A DNA stretch of 64,000 bases from Pandoraea thiooxydans. GTDB lineage: Bacteria; Pseudomonadota; Gammaproteobacteria; Burkholderiales; Burkholderiaceae. Below, piece by piece: positions 9,489-18,083 of the stretch. Location: positions 2,356,001 to 2,420,000 of the forward strand of contig NZ_CP014839.1 in assembly GCF_001931675.1 (NCBI RefSeq), given 5' to 3'. Both the position numbers and the translations under genes were made by a program. The notes under the pieces are model-generated. The model made no database searches and was not told the origin of the DNA. It saw only the letters and a program-made list of their open reading frames with translations. Within the stretch, counting starts at the first letter, position 1. Each line of letters opens with the position of its first letter.

Positions 9489-10907
9489 ATGTTGAGCGTC
9501 CCTATCCCCGGCCTGCGGCGCAAGCTGCTGCTGCTCGCGCTGCTGCCATTCATGATCGCCACGGCCATCATCGCCGTCGCCGTGGTGCTGCAGGCGCAAA
9601 CGCTGTCCAACTCGCAGCGACGCATCATCGCGGCGGCCTATCGCACCAGCAAGCAAGCCGAACTGCGGCATTACATGGATCTGGCGCAGAGCGCCATCGC
9701 GCCGCTTTATGATTCCGGCCGCAACGACCCCGCCACGCGCGAGCGCGCACTTCAGATATTGTCCAAGCTGGAGTTCGGCACGGACGGTTATTTTTTTGTC
9801 TATGACCTCAATGGCAAGTCGCTGATGCATCCGCGCCAGCCGGAACTGGTCGGTCAGAATCTTTGGTCGCTGCGCGCGCCGGACGGCACCTCGCCGATCC
9901 AGCGCCTGATCCACCGGGCCGAGCAAGGCGGCGGCTTTGTCGAATACCCGTGGCGGCGGCCCTCAACCCACCAGATCGAGCCGAAGCTCGGCTATGTGCT
10001 CAAGCTCGATCGCTGGGGGTGGATGATCGGCACCGGCATCTACCTGGACGATGTCACCGCGGCGCTGGCGCAGATCGACCAGCACGCGTCGATGAACATC
10101 AAACGCACACTGTTATGGATTGGCCTGACCGGCACCCTCGGCATGCTGGCGATCGGCATCTGCGGTCTGGCGCTCAATATCACCGACTGGCGCAGCTCCG
10201 ATGCCAAACTCAAGCTGCTCGCCAATCAGGTGGTGGAATCGCAGGAAGCCGAGCGGGGACGGCTCTCGCGCGAATTGCACGACGGCGTGAGCCAGATGCT
10301 GGTGTCGACCAAACTGCTGCTCGAGTCGGTGCCGGCTCACGCCGGGCAGGCAGGGGGCGATCCGGGCATGGTCGAGGCAACCATCGGCAAGGCGCTCGCG
10401 CAGATCAACCGGACATTGGGCGAAATCCGCCGTATCTCGCACGCGCTGCGCCCGTCGATGCTCGACGATTTCGGGCTGGCCGCCGCGCTGGTGCAACTCG
10501 GCACGGAATTCGGCGAGACCGGCTACATGCCGCGCGAAAACGTCGTCGTCGACGTCTCGGCCGCGCAGGGCAAATCATTGCCGGATTCGTTCAACACGAT
10601 ACTGTTTCGTATCGCCCAGGAAGCACTCTCCAATATCGCCCGCCATGCCTCGGCCAGTCGGGTCAAGATCGCGCTGGCGGTGCTGCCGCGCCAGGTCATG
10701 CTCAGCGTGATGGACAACGGGCAGGGGTTCGACAGCGAAGCGGTGCAGGCCGACGCGCAGCGCGGCATCGGCCTGCGCAACATGCGTGAGCGCGTCGAAT
10801 CGCTGGGCGGCTGCCTGCAGATCGACTCCAGCCCCGGACATACCGAGTTGATCGCGCTGATTCCCTACCATCCCGCGCAGCCGCAGACGGCCGCCGCCCT
10901 GACGTGA
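9489..10907 (+). CDS. Cache-domain sensor histidine kinase (NarL-type, HisKA_3)
   Basis: A 472-residue membrane sensor kinase. An N-terminal helix (LLLLALLPFMIATAIIAVAVV) is followed by a periplasmic single-Cache domain (about residues 40-195, with GTDGYFFVYDLNGKSLMHP and GWMIGTGIYLDDV). A second helix (about 205-225) leads to a HisKA_3 dimerisation domain with phosphoacceptor His264 in RELHDGVSQ. The HATPase domain has the G box MDNGQGFD and RGIGLRNMRERV. Single-Cache domains of this type commonly sense small organic acids, consistent with the divergent mctP permease. The stop overlaps the start of the response regulator gene (GTGA), so the two are coupled. Confidence 0.9.
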   Translation: MLSVPIPGLRRKLLLLALLPFMIATAIIAVAVVLQAQTLSNSQRRIIAAAYRTSKQAELRHYMDLAQSAIAPLYDSGRNDPATRERALQILSKLEFGTDGYFFVYDLNGKSLMHPRQPELVGQNLWSLRAPDGTSPIQRLIHRAEQGGGFVEYPWRRPSTHQIEPKLGYVLKLDRWGWMIGTGIYLDDVTAALAQIDQHASMNIKRTLLWIGLTGTLGMLAIGICGLALNITDWRSSDAKLKLLANQVVESQEAERGRLSRELHDGVSQMLVSTKLLLESVPAHAGQAGGDPGMVEATIGKALAQINRTLGEIRRISHALRPSMLDDFGLAAALVQLGTEFGETGYMPRENVVVDVSAAQGKSLPDSFNTILFRIAQEALSNIARHASASRVKIALAVLPRQVMLSVMDNGQGFDSEAVQADAQRGIGLRNMRERVESLGGCLQIDSSPGHTELIALIPYHPAQPQTAAALT

Positions 10908-11584
10908 AGCCCGAACCTGACATGACGCGCCTGCCTGCCCTGATCGATTTGCTGCTGGTCGACGACCATCCGCTGGTGCGCGACGGCCTGCGCCTGCGGC
11001 TCGATGCCATTGCCGGTCTTCGCGTGATTGGCGAGGCCGGTAATTTGACCGACGCGTTGCGGTTGATCGAGCAGACCCAGCCCCATCTGGTGCTCACCGA
11101 CATCAGCATGAAGGGCGGCAGCGGTATTGCATTGACCCAGGCGATTCATCAGAGGTACCCGAGCACGCGGGTGCTGGTGCTGTCGATGCACGACAATCGC
11201 GAGTATGCCGCGCAAGCCCGCGCGGCCGGCGCGCACGGCTACGTTCTGAAGGATTCGCCGGCCACGCAGATCGTCGAGGCGATCTACACCATCATGGGCG
11301 GCGGCACATTCTTCGCCGTCGACATGAGCGCGCCCACACCGGCGGGCGCCATGCACGGGCTGAGCGAACAATTCGCCGCACGCGAGATCGAAAAACTCAC
11401 GCGGCGCGAGCATGAAATTCTGCGTCATCTGGCCAATGGGCTCTCCAACAAGCAGATCGCTTCGCTGCACGGCCTGTCGGTGCGCACCGTCGAGACCCAT
11501 CGCATGTCGATCAAGCGCAAGCTGGATATCGACGGCCAGGCCGAACTGATCAAATTCGCCGTCGAATTCTTCAGCCAGTCCTGA
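10904..11584 (+). CDS. NarL/LuxR-family response regulator, partner of the Cache kinase
   Basis: A two-domain response regulator of 226 residues. The receiver domain shows LLLVDDHPLVRDGL, a phospho-acceptor Asp in VLTDISMKGG and the conserved lysine in VLKDSP. The C-terminal LuxR helix-turn-helix reads LTRREHEILRHLANGLSNKQ and SVRTVETHRMSIKRKL. Translation can begin at a GTG at 10904 that overlaps the kinase stop, or at an ATG at 10922; either gives a complete receiver. The likely role is activation of the divergent DUF3311-mctP transcript, by analogy with the two-component regulators beside mctP in rhizobia. Confidence 0.88.
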   Translation: MKPEPDMTRLPALIDLLLVDDHPLVRDGLRLRLDAIAGLRVIGEAGNLTDALRLIEQTQPHLVLTDISMKGGSGIALTQAIHQRYPSTRVLVLSMHDNREYAAQARAAGAHGYVLKDSPATQIVEAIYTIMGGGTFFAVDMSAPTPAGAMHGLSEQFAAREIEKLTRREHEILRHLANGLSNKQIASLHGLSVRTVETHRMSIKRKLDIDGQAELIKFAVEFFSQS

Positions 11585-11689
11585 ACGGCGTCGGCCATCC
11601 CGGCGCAGCCGGCAAGGCTGCCATGCCGAGCCGTCACGCCACGCGCGCCAAAGCGCCGATATAGTGGGGTCACAAGGAGATGCCCCGCC

Positions 11690-13651
11690 ATGGAAGATAC
11701 CGTTCGCTTCGACGCCCGTGTGCTGTACCTGTCGCAGGATCCCGCCTGCATCCGCCGCCAGTTGGCTGGCGAATCGATCAGCCTGGCCGAAGCCGGGCCC
11801 TTGCGCGACGATGTCTCCACCGACGAAATCACCCCGGTGACCGTCATGCTGGTCTATGACGAGCGGCTGGGCCGTTACCCCTACGTAGGCTTCAAGGCCG
11901 GCGACGAAATGCCGTTTGGCGAAAACGCCGTCAAGCAAGGCGGCTTCGCCGTCACCGTGGCCGGCAAGCGCTACGGCAAAGGTTCGTCGCGAGAATCGTC
12001 CCCGCTGGCCGAATTGTCGGCCGGCATCCGGCTGATCGTGGCGCAAAGCTTCGAGCGCATTTACCAGCAGAACTGCGACAACATCGGCATTCTCACCACC
12101 ACCGACTTCTCGGTGCTCGACCGTATCGCCGCCGGCGAGGCAATCCCGATGTCGGTATTTCTGGCCGGCCGAGACGAGCTGACCCAACGCATCATCCGCG
12201 CCGGCGGCCTGCTCAACTACAGCCGCCTGCAGCAATGGCCAGCGCCGCGCAAGCGCGCGGCCGACGAGCGTGCCGAAGCGGCCGCACCGCGCACGCTGGT
12301 CCAGAAAATCATCGAGCGGCATCTGCATCCGGCCAGCGACCGCGCCCAAATCGGCGAAGGGGTGTTCATTGCGGCCGACTACCGCTTCAGCCACGACTAC
12401 TTCACCGGCATGAGTGCGCATCTGATGCACCGGGCGTTCGGCAAGCCGGCGCCGCTGGTCGACCCCGAGCATATCGTTGCCTTTCAGGATCATCTGGTCC
12501 TGGCCGCGCAAAGCGTGCCGCACGTGCGCGACGGACTGCTGCCGGGCGTGGCCAACCTCGCCCAGGGCCACCAGGCATTCGCTCGCGACTATCCCGTGCG
12601 GGTGCATGGCGCGCTGCCCGGCGAGCCCGGCTCGGAGGGCATCTGTCACGCGCTGATGGCCGAGCGCTACGCGCTGCCGGGTCAGGTGATCGTCGGCACC
12701 GATTCTCATACGCCGCACTCGGGCGCGCTGGGCTGCCTGGCCTTCGGGGCCGGCGCCACCGAGATCGCCAACAGCTGGGTGACCGGCTACGTGCGCTGCA
12801 AGGTGCCGCAGACGCTGCGCATCGAGGTCAGCGGCCGACTGCGCCCCGGCGTGACGGCCAAGGACCTGGTGCTTCATCTGCTGCAGATGGAGACCATCCG
12901 CTCCGGCGGCGCGATCGGCGTGGTTTTCGAATACGGCGGCACGGCAGTGCATGCACTGTCGATCGACGAGCGCGCCACGCTGACCAATATGGTGGCCGAG
13001 CTGGGCGGAATGACCGGCATCGTCGCGCCGGACGAGAGAACCGTCGCCTTCCTGAAGGAGCGGCGCGGCATCGATTTCAACCTCGAGCCGTGGATGCGCA
13101 GCGACCCAGGAGCTCCCTACTGCGACGTCATCCGCATCGATGGCGAGCGCATCGAACCGATGCTGGCCCGCCCCGGCGACCCCGGCAACGGCGTGCCGGC
13201 CTCCGCATTGAGCGAGGCGGTGGCGGTCGATATTGCCTATGGCGGCTCCTGCACGGCCGGCAAGCGCAGCGACTTCGACAACTATCACGAAGTGCTGCGC
13301 TGGGGGCTCGAACATGGCCTGCAGGTGGCCCCGGGCACCCGCCTTTACCTGCAGTTCGGCACGCTCGACGTGCGCCAGTACTGCGAGCAGCGCGGCTACC
13401 TTGCCACTTTCGAGGCCGCCAATGTCACGCTGGTGCCGCCCGGCTGCGGCTCGTGCGCGAACTGCGGCCCGGGGCAATCCACCGACCCCGGGCAGGTGAC
13501 GGTCAGCGCGATCAACCGGAATTTTCCGGGGCGTTCCGGCCCGGGCCGGGTGTGGCTGGCAGGTCCCTACACCGTGGCCGCCAGCGCGCTGGCCGGCAAA
13601 ATCGTATCGTTCGAACAATTGCAGCGCGACACAGCGACCGCAAGCGCCTGA
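11690..13651 (+). CDS. Aconitase-superfamily hydro-lyase with swivel domain at the N-terminus
   Basis: A 653-residue protein in which a LeuD-like swivel domain comes first (about residues 1-185, with YGKGSSRE at 95-102) and a LeuC-like iron-sulfur domain second (about 205-650). In the second half GTDSHTPHSGALG is visible. The cluster ligands appear as Cys521 in GGSCTAG and a CxxCxxC group at 586/589/592 (GCGSCANCG). RNFPGRSG is the substrate-site motif. The domain order is the reverse of aconitase, so this is a fused, permuted member; substrate unknown (a hydroxy di- or tricarboxylate is likely). AAGGAG precedes the ATG by about 10 nt. A haloacetate-dehalogenase-like gene follows 51 bp later on the same strand. 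Confidence 0.85.
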   Translation: MEDTVRFDARVLYLSQDPACIRRQLAGESISLAEAGPLRDDVSTDEITPVTVMLVYDERLGRYPYVGFKAGDEMPFGENAVKQGGFAVTVAGKRYGKGSSRESSPLAELSAGIRLIVAQSFERIYQQNCDNIGILTTTDFSVLDRIAAGEAIPMSVFLAGRDELTQRIIRAGGLLNYSRLQQWPAPRKRAADERAEAAAPRTLVQKIIERHLHPASDRAQIGEGVFIAADYRFSHDYFTGMSAHLMHRAFGKPAPLVDPEHIVAFQDHLVLAAQSVPHVRDGLLPGVANLAQGHQAFARDYPVRVHGALPGEPGSEGICHALMAERYALPGQVIVGTDSHTPHSGALGCLAFGAGATEIANSWVTGYVRCKVPQTLRIEVSGRLRPGVTAKDLVLHLLQMETIRSGGAIGVVFEYGGTAVHALSIDERATLTNMVAELGGMTGIVAPDERTVAFLKERRGIDFNLEPWMRSDPGAPYCDVIRIDGERIEPMLARPGDPGNGVPASALSEAVAVDIAYGGSCTAGKRSDFDNYHEVLRWGLEHGLQVAPGTRLYLQFGTLDVRQYCEQRGYLATFEAANVTLVPPGCGSCANCGPGQSTDPGQVTVSAINRNFPGRSGPGRVWLAGPYTVAASALAGKIVSFEQLQRDTATASA

Positions 13652-13702
13652 GCGAGATAGCCCAAGCCCGGCTAAACTGGCGCAAACGCCCGGGAGGCCA
13701 TC

Positions 13703-14584
13703 GTGTTCGACGCATTCGAGGAAGTCTCAGCCGTCATCGACGGCATCGATATTCATGCCATACGCGGCGGCGGCGGGCCAGCGCTGCTGTTATTGCATGG
13801 CCATCCGCAAACCCACGTTATCTGGCACAAGGTGGCGCCCACGCTGGCGCAACATTTCACCGTGGTAGCCGCCGATCTGCGCGGCTACGGCGATAGCGGC
13901 AGGCCGGCCGGCCTGCCCGATCACAGCAATTATTCCAAGCGTCGCATGGCGTTGGACCAGGTCGAGCTGATGCGCACGCTGGGATTCGACACTTTTTCGG
14001 TGTTGGCGCATGATCGCGGTGCGCGCGTTGCCGCGCGCATGGCGCTCGACCACCCGGCGGTCGTGGAAAAGCTGGTGACACTCGACATCGCGCCGACCCT
14101 GGCGATGTACGAGCAAACCTCGTTCGATTTCGCCCGCGCCTACTGGCACTGGTTCTTCCTGATACGCCCGGCGCCGTTTCCGGAGACCCTGATCCGCGCC
14201 GACCCGGATCAATACCTGAGACAGACCATGGGCACCCGCAGCGCGGGACTCAAGCCCTTCGCGCAAGAAGCCTACGCCGAATACCTGCGCTGCCTGAGCG
14301 ACCCGGCCGCCGCGCACGGGCTGTGCGAGGACTACCGCGCCAGCGCGACCATCGACCTGGAGCACGATCGCGCCGACCGCGCAGCCGGGCGCCGGATCGG
14401 CTGTCCTTTCATGGCGCTGTGGGGTGCCGAAGGCGTCATCGAGCAGTGTTTCGACCCGCTCGCCGAATGGCGCCGCCTGGCGCCGCACGTCGTCGGCGAG
14501 GCGCTGCCGTGCGGGCACTACGTCCCCGAGGAAGCCCCCGAACAATTGTTGGCCAAAGTGATGCCGTTTCTGGCCGCGAAATAG
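13703..14584 (+). CDS. Alpha/beta hydrolase of the haloacetate (fluoroacetate) dehalogenase type
   Basis: A 293-residue alpha/beta hydrolase. The oxyanion motif LLLHGHPQTH is followed by DLRGYGDSGRP and an aspartate nucleophile, Asp104, in AHDRGARVA (Asp rather than Ser, as in dehalogenases and epoxide hydrolases). YWHWFFLIRP matches the tryptophan-rich halide pocket of fluoroacetate dehalogenases. The catalytic His is in CGHYVPEEAPE. It starts at a GTG preceded by GGGAGG with 6-nt spacing. It lies 51 bp after the aconitase-like gene. The reaction (haloacetate to glycolate) is inferred from the family pattern; activity on non-halogenated substrates cannot be excluded. Confidence 0.78.
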   Translation: MFDAFEEVSAVIDGIDIHAIRGGGGPALLLLHGHPQTHVIWHKVAPTLAQHFTVVAADLRGYGDSGRPAGLPDHSNYSKRRMALDQVELMRTLGFDTFSVLAHDRGARVAARMALDHPAVVEKLVTLDIAPTLAMYEQTSFDFARAYWHWFFLIRPAPFPETLIRADPDQYLRQTMGTRSAGLKPFAQEAYAEYLRCLSDPAAAHGLCEDYRASATIDLEHDRADRAAGRRIGCPFMALWGAEGVIEQCFDPLAEWRRLAPHVVGEALPCGHYVPEEAPEQLLAKVMPFLAAK

Positions 14585-14743
14585 CGGTGGATTCGCTTCG
14601 GCGAGGGTATTTTTACCGCTGTTTCGACGCCCGCGATAGATTGCTTGCGCCCCTGCGAGGAACGCAGGAAAATAGCGCCGCCGCGGGCATCGGCTCGCGC
14701 CGTCCAGTCCACTCGATACGCTTTATTTCCAGGCCCCTACAAC

Positions 14744-15760
14744 ATGTTTGCATCCATTGCGACGCGCCTCACGAAATCCATCGTGGCGGTCGCCGCCCTC
14801 TCCTGCGGGCTCGGTTTTGCCGCCTCGGTACGCGCGCAGAATGTCATCGTTCTCGATTCCGGCCAAGCCACTCTGACCCTGATTGACCAGGCCACCCACA
14901 AGGTCGTCGCCGTATGGCCGACCGGCAAGGAACCGCATCACCTGATGCTCACGCCCGACAAAAAGTCGCTGATCGTGGCCAATTCGGTCTCGAACGACCT
15001 GATGTTTCTCGACCCGCGAACCGGCAAGGTACAGCGCTGGGTGCAGGACATCGAAGATCCGTACCAACTCGGTTTTTCCCCCGACCACAAATGGTTCGTC
15101 ACCAACGGCTTGCGGCTCAACCGCATCGACATCTACCACTACGACGAGAAAACCCAGGGCATGACGCTGGCCAAGCGCATTCCGCTCGGCAAGACGCCCA
15201 GCCACATGACGTTTTCCACCGACAATCGCACGGTGTTCGTGACGCTGCAGGACTCCGACCAGTTGGCCGCGATCGACCTGCCGACCCAGAAGGTGCTGTG
15301 GACCATGCCGGTGGGCAAAACGCCGGCCGGGCTGTGGATGGTGCCGGGCGACCAGTACCTGCTGGTCGGCATGACCGGCGAGGACGATGTCGCGGTGGTC
15401 GACTGGCGCAAGCGGCAAGTCGTCAAGCGTATCCACACCGGGCGCGGCGCGCACAATTTCCGCTGGTTGGACGACGGTCAGCACGTGGCGGTCTCCAATC
15501 GGGTCGACAGCACGATCAGCATCATCGACTACCACACGCTGACCAATGTGGGCGATATTACCGGCCTGATGCCCGGACCGGACGATATGGAACTGACCGC
15601 GGATCACCGTTATCTGTGGGTCACTTTCCGTTTTGCCCGGCATGTGGGTATCATCGATATGCGTACGCGCAAATTGATAGCGACGATCCCGGTCGGGCGT
15701 TCGCCGCACGGCATCTTTTTCGCCGATCGCGCGCCGGTGGCAACACCCAATCCCGACTGA
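14744..15760 (+). CDS. Secreted YVTN-type beta-propeller protein
   Basis: A 338-residue periplasmic protein. A signal peptide (about residues 1-28, ending ASVRAQ) is followed by repeated blades with the YVTN/cytochrome-cd1-like pattern: DQATHKVVAVWPTGKEPHH, PLGKTPSHMTFSTDNRTVFV, RKLIATIPVGRSPHGIFF. No haem-binding CxxCH is present. Such propellers act as binding scaffolds or in metal and quinone-linked oxidation systems; no specific role can be assigned. The ATG at 14744 is chosen because it begins the signal peptide. The fatty acid hydroxylase gene follows 70 bp later in the same direction. Confidence 0.78.
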   Translation: MFASIATRLTKSIVAVAALSCGLGFAASVRAQNVIVLDSGQATLTLIDQATHKVVAVWPTGKEPHHLMLTPDKKSLIVANSVSNDLMFLDPRTGKVQRWVQDIEDPYQLGFSPDHKWFVTNGLRLNRIDIYHYDEKTQGMTLAKRIPLGKTPSHMTFSTDNRTVFVTLQDSDQLAAIDLPTQKVLWTMPVGKTPAGLWMVPGDQYLLVGMTGEDDVAVVDWRKRQVVKRIHTGRGAHNFRWLDDGQHVAVSNRVDSTISIIDYHTLTNVGDITGLMPGPDDMELTADHRYLWVTFRFARHVGIIDMRTRKLIATIPVGRSPHGIFFADRAPVATPNPD

Positions 15761-15830
15761 TTCCGGCCAGTTGCCGTCCGGCGACGGGCGGCGCGCCGGT
15801 TGAGCAATTCCAGCCGCACCGAAGGCTTTC

Positions 15831-16832
15831 ATGATTCACGACATCGTCACGCAACTCGACAATCTCGTCGGCGCCCTGCAAACGCAGTTGTTCGTCGGCG
15901 TCATCGAGCCGCTGTTCTATCATTTCGGCCTGATGGGATATGCCGACGACCTCTACGATTCGCTCTACTGGGTCATCGTCGGGCTGCTGGAGATCGCCGC
16001 GACCTACGCCTTGCTGCGTCCGCTCGAGGCGTTGCGCCCGCTTGAAGTCTGGTCCGACCGCAAGGCGTTGCGCACCGACGTGCTCTACACCTGGATCGCC
16101 AAGCTCGGCCTCATCAACCTGGCCGTATTTCTGCTGCTGCAGCCGCTGTTCAGCCATTGGCAAAGCCTGATGGTGATCTACCATGTGCCCAACATCGACC
16201 TGAGCAACCGGCTGGGCGTGACCGACAAGCCGCTTATTTCCTTTGCTGTCTACCTCGTGGTGCTCGACTTTGCCGGCTACTGGTACCACCGCTGGCAGCA
16301 CCGCTTTGGGGTCTGGTGGGAATTGCATGCGGTGCATCACAGCCAGCAACAGGTCTCGATGTGGGCCGACGATCGCAATCATTTTCTCGACAGCGTGCTG
16401 CTGGCCGCGTATTTCGCGGTGATCTCGCTGTTCATCGGCGTCGAGCCAAACCAGTATGTCGTGCTGATCGCCGTGGGCAACCTGCTGCAAAGCATCCAGC
16501 ACGTCAACGCCCGCCTGCCGTATCACTGGCTGCTCGAGCGCATCATCGTCAGCCCGGCATTTCACCGTCGGCACCACGCGATCGGTTACGGTCACGAGGG
16601 AACGCGTTACGGCTGCAACTTCGGCGTGCTGTTCCCGTGGTGGGATATGCTGCTGGGCACCGCCTCGTGGGACAAGACCGTCGAGGCGACCGGCATTCGC
16701 GATCAGTTGCCGGTGCCGCAGGGAACCGCGCGAGAATACGGCCAGGGCCTGCTCGCGCAGCAATGGTATGCGTTCGCGCGCATCGGCGAGCGCCTGGCTG
16801 GCCGGCGCCGCTACACGAGCGATGTGTCCTAG
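15831..16832 (+). CDS. Sterol desaturase/fatty acid hydroxylase family membrane protein
   Basis: A 333-residue inner-membrane di-iron oxygenase. The histidine motifs that bind the di-iron centre are HRWQH (near residue 155), HAVHHS (near 170) and FHRRHHA (near 245), among at least four membrane segments. The family hydroxylates or desaturates lipid chains, using O2 and an external electron donor. The ATG at 15831 fits, with a short hydrophilic N-terminus before the first helix. It follows the beta-propeller gene; the substrate is unknown. Another member of the family is encoded at 56938-57747. Confidence 0.85.
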   Translation: MIHDIVTQLDNLVGALQTQLFVGVIEPLFYHFGLMGYADDLYDSLYWVIVGLLEIAATYALLRPLEALRPLEVWSDRKALRTDVLYTWIAKLGLINLAVFLLLQPLFSHWQSLMVIYHVPNIDLSNRLGVTDKPLISFAVYLVVLDFAGYWYHRWQHRFGVWWELHAVHHSQQQVSMWADDRNHFLDSVLLAAYFAVISLFIGVEPNQYVVLIAVGNLLQSIQHVNARLPYHWLLERIIVSPAFHRRHHAIGYGHEGTRYGCNFGVLFPWWDMLLGTASWDKTVEATGIRDQLPVPQGTAREYGQGLLAQQWYAFARIGERLAGRRRYTSDVS

Positions 16833-16854
16833 CAAGGTGAAAAAACGCAGCGAA

Positions 16855-16891
16855 CGGGTTTGAAGCGCAGCGCACCAGCGCTTCAGACCCG
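16855..16891. terminator. Long hairpin between convergent genes
   Basis: A 14-bp stem with one G-U pair (16855-16868 with 16878-16891) and a 9-nt loop, placed between the convergent hydroxylase and desuccinylase-like genes. There is no T run on the plus side. On the minus side six T residues follow only after about 10 nt, so it is a weak candidate for a bidirectional terminator. Confidence 0.4.
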
Positions 16892-16969
16892 AGTCCATGC
16901 GGTATCCGCAAGGATGCCGGGCACTGCCCGCCCTGCTTCAAACGGGCGCGCCCGCTTATCGGCGACCGG

Positions 16970-17938
16970 CTAGTCGACTTGCCGGCCCAGCCGCACCACC
17001 GTCACGCCGGGGCGCAACTGGCGCAGCGAGGGCATCACCAGCACGCAGTTCGCATACGGGGTGAGCACCGGCTCGCCGCCGTTCCAGCCAATCACCGTGC
17101 CCGCCTGCGCGAAGCGCTCCAGGCCGGTGTAGTCGCCGGCAAAACGAAAATCGTTGCTCTTGGCGACCACCGGCTCGGTTACGCGAATCACATGGCTTTG
17201 CGCAGGTAGCTCGCCCCACCACGAGGCGGGCAGCGCTTGCTGGTCGATCGCGCCTGCCAGCAGCAGAAAGCGCGCCGTGGCGTGTCGCGCCGTTGTCACG
17301 CTATTGGCCTCCCAGTGCTGGCCGCACTCGACCAGCAACGCGTTTTTCGGACTCGCGGCATCGCCGAAGCCGCCGTAGTCGCGCATGCGCCGCCCTTCCG
17401 GGTGCCCCTCGTCCGATATCACGTGCGGCGGGATCCGCAGCTCGCGTGCCAGCGCAATGCCCTTGTCGAGCGGGCCCGAGACGATCAGCGGCAGACTTTT
17501 CTCGTGCATCGAATGCAAATCCAGCAGCAGGTCGACGGTATCGACCACCGGGCGCAGCGCCCGAGCCCGCCGAAGTTCCGTCGAGTCCCTGGCGGCGTCG
17601 TCGAGCACCGCTGGTGTCCAGACGCGATTGAAATCCTGGTCGACGAAGCGCGATGCATCGGGCCTGGCCGGATCGAACCGGCCGTACGCGTCGACGTTGG
17701 CAAACGACAGGGAGAGCTTGCCGCGCTGCGGCCGCAGCCCCATGTCCAGCAATTCCTTGACGACGATCGCACCACACACCTCGTTGCCATGGGTAAGCGC
17801 ATTGACCATCACATGCGGCCCGGGCTGACCGCTGTCGAAGGTGTGCACGTAAGCGACGCTGCCGGTACCGGCGGCATAGGGGCGAATGTCGGGAAATTCG
17901 ATCTCGATCGGGTAGGCGTTGAATTCGGCGGCGTTCAT
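16970..17938 (-). CDS. Succinylglutamate desuccinylase/aspartoacylase-family zinc hydrolase
   Basis: A 322-residue zinc carboxypeptidase-like deacylase. The zinc motif HGNEVCG (His-x-x-Glu) lies near residue 50, and LLLDLHSMH supplies the third ligand near residue 140. VECGQHWE matches the catalytic glutamate region. The family removes acyl groups from N-acyl amino acids or related amides. It is on the same strand as the tartrate dehydrogenase gene upstream (146 bp gap), so a shared catabolic role is possible but unproven. Confidence 0.8.
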   Translation of the reverse strand: MNAAEFNAYPIEIEFPDIRPYAAGTGSVAYVHTFDSGQPGPHVMVNALTHGNEVCGAIVVKELLDMGLRPQRGKLSLSFANVDAYGRFDPARPDASRFVDQDFNRVWTPAVLDDAARDSTELRRARALRPVVDTVDLLLDLHSMHEKSLPLIVSGPLDKGIALARELRIPPHVISDEGHPEGRRMRDYGGFGDAASPKNALLVECGQHWEANSVTTARHATARFLLLAGAIDQQALPASWWGELPAQSHVIRVTEPVVAKSNDFRFAGDYTGLERFAQAGTVIGWNGGEPVLTPYANCVLVMPSLRQLRPGVTVVRLGRQVD

Positions 17939-18083
17939 GGCGGCGACAGTGGGTGGGGGTCAACTGGCTTTGCGTTGCATTCTGCGCGCCCGGTACGGTT
18001 TTGTCGACCGGCCGGCGCGCCGGGCATCGGGGCGCAACGGGCCGATGCCCGGCATGCCCGGCGTGCATGGCATCGAGCGATGC

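Noticed and set aside
10865-13618. Very long minus-strand open frame (over 900 codons) opposite the aconitase-like gene
   Set aside because: It is composition-driven: antisense frames in high-GC coding DNA often lack stops. Its translation is rich in His, Arg, Gln and Ala with no domain pattern, while the plus strand has clear aconitase motifs.
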